Of a stretch of DNA of 64,000 nt, positions 53,732-62,700 are shown piece by piece. The stretch spans positions 350,554-414,553 of the forward strand of contig NZ_QUNO01000011.1 of assembly GCF_003387475.1 (NCBI RefSeq). The letters run 5' to 3'. This DNA is from Kutzneria buriramensis (GTDB lineage: Bacteria; Actinomycetota; Actinomycetes; Mycobacteriales; Pseudonocardiaceae). The notes below the pieces were generated by a model that was not told the origin of the DNA, ran no database searches, and was given only the letters and a program-made list of their open reading frames with translations. A program made the position numbers and the translations under genes. Each line of letters starts with the position of its first letter. Within the stretch, counting starts at the first letter, position 1.

Positions 53732-55339
53732 GTGCGCCTCCGTCACTCTCACACCCTGCCGTACGCCGTGCTACTAGCTGTAACCGTCTTGGCGGCCACA
53801 GGCTGCACCGCCGTGTTCGGTGGCCAGGCGGAAGCGGGCGTCACGTTCGAACGACCCGGGCCGGCTGGCACCGTGCCTGCGGGACTCGAACGCTTCTACG
53901 GGCAGCAGCTCGGCTGGGGCGCATGCGACACCTACGCCACGTCGGACTCGGACCGGAAGATTTTTGCGTCGAGCCCTGACCTCAAGTGCGCCAGGCTGAC
54001 GGTGCCGATGGACTACTCGAAGCCCGACGGCAAGACGACCACCCTCGGCTTGCTCCGCCGCAAGGCCACCGACTCCGGCCAGCGCGTCGGCACCCTGTTC
54101 GTGAACCCGGGGGGCCCGGGTGCTTCCGGAGTTGACGCCGCGGCATCGCTTGCTTCGGCTGTTGCCGGAAACGATCTTGGTAAGAGGTTCGACCTGGTCG
54201 GCTTCGATCCGCGAGGCATCGGCTCCAGCGAACCCGCGGTGCACTGCCTGACGGACGCAGAGCGGGACAAGCAGCGGGCCGACGACATCGAGGACACCTC
54301 CGCCGCTGGCGTTGCCAAGGAAGCCGCACAATTTCGTGACTATGCCTCGAAGTGCGCGCAGCGGAGCGGCTCTGACTTGCTGGCGAACATCGGCACTCGT
54401 GACGTCGCCAAGGACCTCGACGTGATGCGGTCCGCCCTAGGCGACAAGAAAGTCACCTACCTTGGCTACTCATACGGAACGTTCCTCGGGACCACCTACG
54501 CCGAACAGTTCCCAGCCAATGTGCGTGCGCTGGTGCTGGACGGAGCGGTCGATCCGAACCAGAGCCCGGCCGACGAGCAGGTCGCCCAATCGGCTGGCTT
54601 CCAGAAGGCATTCGACCAGTTCGCCACTTGGTGCGCCCAACGCCAGGATTGCGCACTTGGTCGAGACGCCAGCAAGGCTGTGCAGGCATACCACGACCTC
54701 GTGATCCCGTTGATCAAGAATCCGGTGGACACCGGAGACGGACGCAAACTCACCTTCGGTGACGCCACGACTGCGACCGTTCAGGCGTTGTACACGCAGC
54801 AGCTGTGGGAGACGTTGAACAGTGGTCTGGTGCAGCTCAAGCGTGGTCTGGGTACCACGTTGATGACCATGGCCGACTTGTACGACGGCCGCGACACCGA
54901 CGGGAAGTACTCGAACGAACAGGATGCCTTCACGGCGATCCAGTGCGTGGACAATCCCCAGTCCAAGGATCAAGCTGCTGAGCTCGACGCTGAACGCCGA
55001 TCGACCGAAGCCGCCCCCTTCCTCGACAACGGGCAGCCGCTTCCGACCTCCTCGCCGGGCGACTCGTGCTCCTACTGGCCGGTGCCGAGCACCAGCCAGC
55101 CGCATCTGCCAAAGGTCAGCGGCTTGCCTCCCACGCTCGTGATCTCCACGACGAACGACCCAGCGACTCCGTACCAGGCGGGCGTCAACCTGGCCGGCGC
55201 ACTTGGCGGATTCCTCCTGACCTATCAGAGCACTCAGCACACGGCGTTCCTTCAGGGAAGCGACTGCGTGGACCACGTCGGTGTGAACTACCTGGTCAAC
55301 TTGAAGCTGCCAGCAGCAGATCCGCGGTGCTCCTCCTGA
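53732..55339 (+). CDS. Lipoprotein alpha/beta hydrolase (Hip1/CaeA, TAP-like)
   Basis: A 535-residue exported hydrolase. The signal peptide ends in the lipobox LAATGC, so the protein is probably lipid-anchored. The nucleophile is Ser in GYSYGTFLG, with a wide oxyanion region VNPGGPGASG, and a C-terminal TAP domain supplies Asp (TTNDPATPY) and His (TQHTAF). The family includes tripeptidyl aminopeptidases and M. tuberculosis Hip1 (Rv2224c), a cell-envelope protease/esterase. The position beside panB and glnA2 matches that locus. GTG 53732 is the start that gives a proper signal peptide; the frame extends to 53648. Confidence 0.9.
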   Translation: MRLRHSHTLPYAVLLAVTVLAATGCTAVFGGQAEAGVTFERPGPAGTVPAGLERFYGQQLGWGACDTYATSDSDRKIFASSPDLKCARLTVPMDYSKPDGKTTTLGLLRRKATDSGQRVGTLFVNPGGPGASGVDAAASLASAVAGNDLGKRFDLVGFDPRGIGSSEPAVHCLTDAERDKQRADDIEDTSAAGVAKEAAQFRDYASKCAQRSGSDLLANIGTRDVAKDLDVMRSALGDKKVTYLGYSYGTFLGTTYAEQFPANVRALVLDGAVDPNQSPADEQVAQSAGFQKAFDQFATWCAQRQDCALGRDASKAVQAYHDLVIPLIKNPVDTGDGRKLTFGDATTATVQALYTQQLWETLNSGLVQLKRGLGTTLMTMADLYDGRDTDGKYSNEQDAFTAIQCVDNPQSKDQAAELDAERRSTEAAPFLDNGQPLPTSSPGDSCSYWPVPSTSQPHLPKVSGLPPTLVISTTNDPATPYQAGVNLAGALGGFLLTYQSTQHTAFLQGSDCVDHVGVNYLVNLKLPAADPRCSS

Positions 55340-55370
55340 GCCGGAGGTATCTGCCTTTCGTACGCCGACA

Positions 55371-56378
55371 TCAGGCCGCAGCGAGGAGTCCGCGTCCCAG
55401 CTGGTCCATGGCGCCGTGGAAGTCGCACCAGTGCGGGGTCGCCGAACATCCAGGCTGCGCGCAGCTGTCGTTCCCTTGAAGGGCGACGTGCACGAGCTCG
55501 TTGTCGAGCCTGGCGACGGTCCGAGGCTTGGCAGAGGCAACGGACAGCGGGACGGGATCCATGTCCGGCGAGCGCTTGACGGTCGGAGACTCGTTCAGGG
55601 AAGCCAGATCAAGGCGTGTCCGACCGAAAAGGCCGGTCCTGGTTTCCTCGCCCTCGCGTGTGCGCACCTGACCTTGGCGTGCGGCGTTGTCCTTGAGCCA
55701 CCAGGTCGCAATGGTCGCAATCGGATCGACGTCTTCGTGTCCGTTCCCGATTGAGCGAAGTCTCGAGACTGCCTCCTCGACGACAGCTCCGTCGGCCAAT
55801 GGGAGGAGGCCAGTGATCTCGTAGCCTCGTCCGGTGATCTTGCGTAGTGCGAGGCCCGTGGACTGGTCCTGATCGAGGTCATCCTGGTGCTGCGGCGGTG
55901 GCGCCATCTCATGGACGCGTGCGCGAACGACGCGTTGCAATCGTTCCGGACCACTTTGGACAGCGATCTTGCTGATCCATGCTTCCTCGTGTGCTGTAAC
56001 GTCTTCTGATCCCAGAGCCTTGACGCCGCGAACGAGGGCGGTGGCATGTGGCCAGGTAATGGCGCCTGCCTTCAGCGCCTCAGTCGTGTGGGGCAGCGAC
56101 TCGGCGAGAACGGTGCCCGAGCGCAGAACCGACCGTGCCTGCGCGCCTGAGTAGTGGCACTCTCGCTTGAGGAACTCGGCAGGAGTGCGGTGGCCGGCGT
56201 CCAGATGTGCCCCGGTTCGTTCCATCGTCAGGGTGTGCTCGCCGATCACCGCCTGCAGTCGGCTGATCTGGCTGGCAACCACGCGCAGGGTCTCGGCGAT
56301 CTCGCGCTTCGTCTTGTCAGTGCTGGGTGTCGCGAGGATGGCGTCGACGGCTTCTACCAGATGGTCCAGTACTTTCAT
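55371..56378 (-). CDS. DUF222 (13E12-type) protein with truncated HNH domain
   Basis: A 335-residue protein. The N-terminal DUF222 part (RTPAEFLKRECHYSGAQARS, AGAITWPHATALVRG) is intact. The HNH nuclease that normally follows begins (CAQPGCSATPHWCDFHG) but stops at GRGLLAAA, without the second His and the C-terminal CxxHH. Such proteins are multicopy in Actinobacteria and are often linked to mobile DNA. The nuclease is probably inactive. ATG at 56378 has an AGAGGA site before it. Convergent with the Hip1-like gene. Confidence 0.82.
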   Translation of the reverse strand: MKVLDHLVEAVDAILATPSTDKTKREIAETLRVVASQISRLQAVIGEHTLTMERTGAHLDAGHRTPAEFLKRECHYSGAQARSVLRSGTVLAESLPHTTEALKAGAITWPHATALVRGVKALGSEDVTAHEEAWISKIAVQSGPERLQRVVRARVHEMAPPPQHQDDLDQDQSTGLALRKITGRGYEITGLLPLADGAVVEEAVSRLRSIGNGHEDVDPIATIATWWLKDNAARQGQVRTREGEETRTGLFGRTRLDLASLNESPTVKRSPDMDPVPLSVASAKPRTVARLDNELVHVALQGNDSCAQPGCSATPHWCDFHGAMDQLGRGLLAAA

Positions 56379-56430
56379 GTGCAGTCCTCTTCTTTCGCTC
56401 GACTGCACATGAGGCTAGGCCGTATCCCTG

Positions 56431-56479
56431 ACAACGCGTGCTGATCAGCGATCTGGTGGACCGCTGATCAGCACGTTGT
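56431..56479 (-). terminator. Hairpin terminator after the MFS gene
   Basis: Arms ACAACGCGTGCTGATCAGCG (56431-56450) and 56462-56479 pair with a 2-nt bulge around an 11-nt loop, 13 bp beyond the MFS stop in its direction of transcription and upstream of the DUF222 gene. Confidence 0.75.
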
Positions 56480-56491
56480 CAGCTGGATGTG

Positions 56492-57763
56492 CTATGCAGA
56501 TGGTGTCGCTTGGACTGTCGCTCCGAACTGGATGCCCTTGGCCTCCTTGCCGACCCAGGTCAGCACAGCCAGGATCGCAAGTACCGGTGCGACGGTGATG
56601 GTCAACGCGAACGGATACCCGTGGGTCGCCGCGAGCGACTGCTGGATCGGGAGGTTGAATGCGGCGAGGCAATTGCCCAGCTGGTACGTCACGCCGGGAT
56701 AGAAACCACGGATGGCGTCGGGCGACATCTCGGTGAGGTGCGCCGGGATGACTCCCCACGCCCCCTGGACCGCCACCTGCATGAGGAAGGAGCCGAGACA
56801 CAACAGAGCCGCAGTCTTGGAGAACGCGAACAGCGGAATGATCGGCAACCCGATCAGTGAGCAGAACACGATCGTGTACCGCCGGCCGAAGCGCTCGGAG
56901 AGTGTCCCGAAGACGGTGCCGCCGATCATGGCGCCGATGTTGTAGATGATCGCGATCCAGCTCGCGGTCGCCGCGGACAGGCCGGCGCCACCGCTCTCGG
57001 TCGCCTTGAGGAAGGTCGGGTACACGTCCTGGGTGCCGTGGCTCATCCAGTTGAAGGCGGTCATGAGCAGCACCAGGTATACGAACCTACGGAGCACCGG
57101 CCCGGTGAAGATGACCGTGCGTAGCGACGTGTTATGGGCTCGCAGCTTCTGCTGCGTCGTCTCCCAGACCTCCGACTCCTTGACCCGGGCCCTGATCAGC
57201 AGGCTGATGAGGGCAGGTATGACGCTGAGTCCGAACAACCACCGCCACGACAGCCCAAGTTCGCTGTGGAGGATCAGGTACGCGAGTGAAGCCAGCAGGT
57301 ACCCCATCGAGTAGCCCTGCTGGAGCACGCCGGAGAAGAACCCCCGCCGGTTGGCGGGCAGTTTCTCCATGGCGAGTGCCGCTCCGAGTCCCCACTCGCC
57401 GCCCATGCCGATGCCGTACAGCAGGCGCAGGATCAGGAGCACTGTGTAGTTGGGAGCGAAGGCGCAGAGGAACCCGACGATCGAGTAGAAGATGACGTCG
57501 GTCATCAGCGGGATGCGCCGTCCGACGCGGTCCGCCCAGAGCCCGAAGAGGAAGGCGCCGACCGGTCGCATGAGGAGCGTGACGGTCGTCAGGAACGCCA
57601 TCTGGGTGAGCGATACCCCGAATTCTTTGCCGATGTCGGCGTAGACCAGCACGACGAGGAAGTAGTCGAAGGCGTCCATCGACCAGCCGAGCAGGGCCGC
57701 GGTGAACGAGTTGCGCTGGTCGGGAGTGAGACGTTGCCGGGGTGCGGTGGCACTGCTGGTCAT
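56492..57763 (-). CDS. MFS transporter, lactate/sialate-type proton symporter family
   Basis: A 423-residue protein with 12 predicted helices. The loop 2-3 signature is [14 protein letters not shown] and the loop 8-9 repeat [15 protein letters not shown]-terminal [21 protein letters not shown] and the internal [20 protein letters not shown] are typical of the carboxylate (sialate, lactate, shikimate) symporter group. The substrate cannot be named. ATG at 57763. It is divergent from glnA2 with 153 bp between starts and forms a single-gene unit. Confidence 0.9.
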   Translation of the reverse strand: MTSSATAPRQRLTPDQRNSFTAALLGWSMDAFDYFLVVLVYADIGKEFGVSLTQMAFLTTVTLLMRPVGAFLFGLWADRVGRRIPLMTDVIFYSIVGFLCAFAPNYTVLLILRLLYGIGMGGEWGLGAALAMEKLPANRRGFFSGVLQQGYSMGYLLASLAYLILHSELGLSWRWLFGLSVIPALISLLIRARVKESEVWETTQQKLRAHNTSLRTVIFTGPVLRRFVYLVLLMTAFNWMSHGTQDVYPTFLKATESGGAGLSAATASWIAIIYNIGAMIGGTVFGTLSERFGRRYTIVFCSLIGLPIIPLFAFSKTAALLCLGSFLMQVAVQGAWGVIPAHLTEMSPDAIRGFYPGVTYQLGNCLAAFNLPIQQSLAATHGYPFALTITVAPVLAILAVLTWVGKEAKGIQFGATVQATPSA

Positions 57764-57904
57764 GCCTGCCCCTCCTGGTCAGACGATCTGATCCGTGACT
57801 GACGGCGTTGGTACGTCGTACTCGCTGTGCTCGTCGCGGGCAACCTCACTCCAGGTCACCGGCTCGCCTCAGGACCCCGAAACATGCCGTTAACGAGGGC
57901 TGCC

Positions 57905-57910
57905 TACGCT
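57905..57910 (+). promoter_or_regulatory. Candidate -10 box (TACGCT) for glnA2
   Basis: TACGCT ends 6 nt before the ATG at 57917, fitting a leaderless transcript. It also supports 57917 over an in-frame start at 57827. Confidence 0.45.
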
Positions 57911-57916
57911 GCGCTC

Positions 57917-59260
57917 ATGGACCGCCAGCAGGAGTTCGTGCTGCGCACGTTGGAGGAACGCGACATCCGGTTTGTCCGGTTGTGGTTCACCGACGTGCTC
58001 GGGTATCTGAAGTCGGTGGCGGTTGCGCCCGCGGAGCTGGAGGGTGCCTTCTCCGAAGGCATCGGGTTCGACGGCTCCGCGATCGAGGGTTTTGCCCGGG
58101 TCTACGAGTCCGACATGGTCGCGAAGCCCGACCCGTCGACGTTCCAGGTCCTGCCGTGGGAGTCCGCCGAGGGCGGCCACTACTCGGCGCGCATGTTCTG
58201 CGACATCGCCATGCCTGACGGCTCGCCTTCGTGGGCGGACCCGCGCCACGTCCTGAGGCGGACGCTCTCGCGAGCCAGCGAGGCCGGCTTCACCTGCTAC
58301 GTCCATCCCGAGATCGAGTTCTTCCTGCTTCGCGAGCTCAGCAGCGACGGCCGCGAGCCGGTGCCCGCTGACAACGGCGGCTTCTTCGACCAGGCCAGCC
58401 ACGACACCGCGCCGCACTTCCGCCGGCATGCGATCGAGGCGCTCGAGGCGATGGGCATCTCGGTGGAGTTCAGCCACCACGAGGGCGCGCCGGGTCAGCA
58501 GGAGATCGACCTGCGCTACGCCGACGCGCTGACCATGGCCGACAACGTCATGACGTTCCGCTACGTCGTCAAGGAGGTGGCGATCACGCAGGGTGTGCGC
58601 GCCTCCTTCATGCCGAAGCCCTTCACCAACCAGCCGGGTTCCGGCATGCACACCCACGTCAGCCTCTTCGAGGGTGACGGAAACGCGTTCTACGACGCCG
58701 AGGACCCCTACGAGCTGTCCGGAACCGGCAAGGCGTTCGTCGCGGGCCTGCTCAAGCACGCCCGGGAGATCACCGGCGTGACGAACCAGTTCGTCAACTC
58801 GTACAAGCGGCTCATCGTCGGTGGCGAGGCCCCGACCGCCGTCTGCTGGGGGCACGCGAACCGATCGGCGCTGGTCAGGGTGCCGATGTACTCCCCTGGA
58901 AAGGCGTCGTCTCGACGGGTCGAGGTCCGCAGCCTCGACTCCGCGTGCAACCCCTATCTGGCCTATGCGGTGATCATCGCGGCTGGGCTGAAGGGTGTGC
59001 AGGAGGGCTACGAACTGCCGCCTGCCGCCGAGGATGACGTCTGGTCGCTCACCGAATCCGAGCGACGGGCGGCCGGCTACGCGAGCCTTCCGCAGAACCT
59101 CGGCGAGGCGCTGAGGGAGATGGAGCACTCCGAGTTGCTCGCGGAGACGCTTGGGGAGCACGTCTACGAGTTCTTCCTGCGCAACAAGCGGGCGGAATGG
59201 GACGCGTACCGCAGTCGAGTGACCCCCTTCGAGCTGAGCACCTTCCTGCCGATCTTGTGA
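57917..59260 (+). CDS. glnA2: Glutamine synthetase, GlnA2 type
   Basis: A 447-residue GS-I alpha-type enzyme converting glutamate, ammonia and ATP to glutamine. Conserved parts are GIGFDGSAIEGF, YVHPEIEFFLL, EFSHHEGAPGQQEID, the catalytic loop NQPGSGMHTHVSLF and NRSALVRVPMYSP. The adenylylation-site Tyr of GlnA1 enzymes (NLYDLP context) is absent, as is usual for the short mycobacterial GlnA2 (446 residues). ATG 57917 matches that length and the -10 box; the upstream 30 codons look non-coding. It lies near panB and the Hip1-like gene as in Rv2222c-Rv2225. GlnA1 and GlnE are not in the window. Confidence 0.93.
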   Translation: MDRQQEFVLRTLEERDIRFVRLWFTDVLGYLKSVAVAPAELEGAFSEGIGFDGSAIEGFARVYESDMVAKPDPSTFQVLPWESAEGGHYSARMFCDIAMPDGSPSWADPRHVLRRTLSRASEAGFTCYVHPEIEFFLLRELSSDGREPVPADNGGFFDQASHDTAPHFRRHAIEALEAMGISVEFSHHEGAPGQQEIDLRYADALTMADNVMTFRYVVKEVAITQGVRASFMPKPFTNQPGSGMHTHVSLFEGDGNAFYDAEDPYELSGTGKAFVAGLLKHAREITGVTNQFVNSYKRLIVGGEAPTAVCWGHANRSALVRVPMYSPGKASSRRVEVRSLDSACNPYLAYAVIIAAGLKGVQEGYELPPAAEDDVWSLTESERRAAGYASLPQNLGEALREMEHSELLAETLGEHVYEFFLRNKRAEWDAYRSRVTPFELSTFLPIL

Positions 59261-59749
59261 CCGGGACGGACTGACGGCGACGACGGGGCGCTCGCCGACC
59301 GCCCACACGACTAGGGCGCTACTGGGGTCGTCGAAGGACGACAAGGGCGAATCTGAGGGCCGCTCGACGGCATCGTGGTCGAAAGACAGCAGCACGAAGT
59401 CGGAGCGCCGCTACGGGCGGGTGATGCCAGCCCGTCAGTCCGGTCGAACTGCGAAGCCGTGGACGTCGGCGACCAACCGACCAAGCAAGCACGCCGGAGC
59501 GACGCCCTCTCCGACACGGCGGTCGCCGGCGTGGGGGAGTGCGCTCGTCGACACCCGTCACTCACGCATCCCACCTTTCGCGGTTGGCCGCCGATCGGCG
59601 TGTCGTTCATCGCCCAGCGGTGAGCCGATGCCATGATGTTGATCTACGCTCCGGTGTTCGGCCAGGCCAGTAGGGCACTCAGCCCGCCGCCGTAGCGGCG
59701 ACCGTTGTCGAGCTCGTGAACCTCAGCGGCGACCAACGGCCGGCATTAC
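59261..59749. other. Intergenic region without visible gene
   Basis: About 490 bp between glnA2 and the GT/MT gene. Open frames here (for example 59311-59634 minus, 59375-59623 plus) are Ser/Arg/Pro-rich without family features. No tRNA, repeat or strong hairpin is visible. Confidence 0.4.
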
Positions 59750-59778
59750 TTCGACCCGACGCGGGATCGGGCTAGGTT
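59750..59778 (+). promoter_or_regulatory. Promoter of the GT/MT gene
   Basis: TTCGAC (59750-59755) and TAGGTT (59773-59778) are spaced by 17 bp, and the GTG start follows 7 nt later. A leaderless mRNA is likely. Confidence 0.65.
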
Positions 59779-59785
59779 GTGCCCC

Positions 59786-62700
59786 GTGACTGACGTCCCT
59801 GCCACAGGCCCACACGCCGACGAGCCCGACGAGCCGATCACGCCTGTGATCAAGGTCGGCATCGGCCCCGCCGGTTCGAGCGGGCCGGATGTGCCGCCGT
59901 CGATCGCACTCCCGACCGCCGATCAGTCCGTGCTCAGTGCCTGCACAGTGGCGACGAAAGCGCAGCTTCCGGCGGTTCGGACGCTGGGCGCGTCCTTCCT
60001 GACCGTGCACAACAACGGCCGCTTCGTCGCCCTGGTGGTCGACGCGGACCCGGCAACAACGGGCCAGGGCGTCCTCGCCCCGGCCGACATCGGCATCGGT
60101 GATCGTGAACTCGCCGAGTTGGCCACCGCCTGCACCGCCGAGCAGCTCTGCGCTGTCCTGCGGCCAAGGCTCCTCGAACGCCTCCTGGCAGACCGCGGTC
60201 CCGTCCTCTACCTCGACCCGTCGGTGCACGTCATCGAGTCGATCGCCGATCAGGTGACGTCCGTGCTCGCGCGCAAGCCGCTGCTGCTCGTGCCGCGGGT
60301 GCTCCGACCGCTGTCCGATGACGGCATGCGCCCGACTCCCGAGGAGCTGGCCGCCGCCGGCGTCTACGACTCCGGGTTTGTCGGCATCGCCCCAGGTGCC
60401 GAAGCATTCCTCCACGCGTGGTTCGACGCCGTCCGCCAGGCGCCGGAAAGTTCGGCGACCTTCCTCGACAGCGCGCCTGCCCTCGTCGACCACGAGGTGC
60501 TCCGCGACCCGGGCATCGGCCTGTCGGTGTGGAGCGCGGGCCAACGGCAGCTGACCATGGCCGACTCCGGGAAACTCCAGCTCGACGGTCACCCCGTGCG
60601 AACGGTGCACTTCGCCGGGTTCGACCCGCAACGCCCCTGGCTCCTGTCCGCAGACGTCGATGCTCGGCCTCGGGTGTTGCTCTCCGAGCACCCTCAGCTG
60701 GCTGAACTCTGCACGACCTATCGGAACGAACTCGTCCGCCACGGACTCGGCCAGGACCGCGCTGAATATGGGTTCGGGCAGCTCGTCGACGGCACGATCA
60801 TCCCGAATGGGCTGCGCGTTGAGTACCGCCGAGCACTGCTCGCCGCTGACCGCGCCGGCGAACGCCCACCTGCGCCGGCGTTCGGGACGGCGGAGCCGGA
60901 CTTCCTCGAGTGGGCGGCAGAGCCCGTGGAGGGCCTGCCGGGCTCGAGCCGATGGGCTTTGGCGGTATGGCGCGACGACCCCGGGCTCCAGGGCCAGTTC
61001 GCCGAGCCGTTCGGCGCCGACAGTCAGGCGTTCCGCGAGTGGTGCGCCGGGCCAGGCGTTGCGAGCGGTCGACTTCACCTGGACGCGGTGCCGAAGCGAC
61101 CAGGCGCCGAAACGACGTTGTTGGAGCAGCTCGGCGTCTCCGTGCTGGGTAGCGGCTGGGTCGCAGATCTCATCGCCGCCTCCGCCCGCGCATCTGGCCT
61201 CCCCGCGGCTACCGAGCCCGGCTACCCGGTCGTTCTTCTCTGTGACGACGAGGTCTCGGCTCCCACTGACCGGTACGTCGTCGCGGTCCGGACCGGTTCC
61301 GGCGATCCGGGTGCGCTCGCGGACGTGAACGAGGTCTGGGTGACTTCCGAGGCGAGCCGTTCCGTCCTGGAGCAGTCGGTGGCGGTGCCGGTGAGGACAA
61401 TCACCCTGCCTGTCCTGGACCGGCCGGTGCGCGAGGAAGCGGCGCGTGCGGCGTCGAGGTCCGCGCACAACATCGGTGACGAGGTCGTCTTCGCCACAGT
61501 CGTCGATCACGCCGCCGAGCGTGTGGGCAACGCACTTGGTGCAGTGTCGGCGTTCCTCGCTGCCTTCCCGGACCGGCCGGACGTCCTCCTCGTGCTCGCC
61601 GTATCCGGCTCGGCCGACCACCCGGAGTCCGCCGAACGTCTTCGCCTCGCTACCGCGACGGATCCTCGGATTCGTCTCGTCGAGGACCCGATCAGCCTGC
61701 CGTTCCTGCTCGACGCCGCTGACTGGATGCTGTCGTTGCATCGAGGTGGCGGATCCGACCTGCTCGCCTGGGGGCTCACCGAGGCCGCGGCACGCGGAGT
61801 CCCGGTGATCGCCAGTGCGCACGGCGTCGTGACCGAGCTCTTCGACGACGACACCGCCGTGCTCGTGCCGTGCCACCACGGCGGCACCGAGCCGGACATC
61901 GAAGTGGCCTCCAAGCTGCTCCGGGAGGTAGCCGACGATCCCGAGGCCGCAGACCGCCTGTCGCGAACGGGCCGTTGGCATCTGCTCCGCGCGTACTCCC
62001 TGCCGAAGGTTGCCGACCAGCTCAAGGAACGTGTAGAGCACGCGTATCGCACCTGGCGGGCGCGACGTTCGGCGTCTCGTGGTGGCAACGACACGGATCC
62101 GCTCGGCCCGCTGCACTCCGCAAAGCACGCGCTCCTCCGTCAGCCCGACGTCGACGTGGCCAGCCGGATGCCGATGGCGCCGGCGCTGCGCAAAGGCGTG
62201 CTTCGTGTCCTCAACCACTACGACAACCACCTTCGCGACGTGCTCGGCACCGTCCTCGACGGCATGGAGCGGACTGCCGGTGAGCTACTGCGCCGGCAGG
62301 AGGAGATCCGCGAAGTCGGCGGTCTAGTCGAGTTGGAGGGTCTCCGCGCGGACTTCGAGCGGCTTATCGACCGGCACTCCCAGTTGGGCGACCAGCTCGT
62401 CAGCACCGATGACGGTGTGGTGCGCGTCAGCGCCGACCTCGCAGGTCAGGGTCGACGTCTGCGCGAGTTGGAAGACGCATTGGTGGCCGAGGCGGGCAAG
62501 CGGACGAAGCAGTTGGACACGCTCGCGGACCGGCTCGACCGCCTGACGTTGATGCTCGACAAGACGCTCGACCGCATCGACGCCTTGGAGTCGAAGGTCG
62601 CGGAGAACCTGCGCGAGCGGGACGGCCGCCTCGAGTCCGGACTCCGCTCGGCGGATCAGGCCCTGCGCACGTCCGACGCGCTCCGGCGCGTGGTCGTTCG

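Noticed and set aside
59723..62230. 835-codon minus-strand open frame opposite the GT/MT gene
   Set aside because: Low-complexity antisense product without domains; the plus strand has a promoter, start codon and recognisable motifs.
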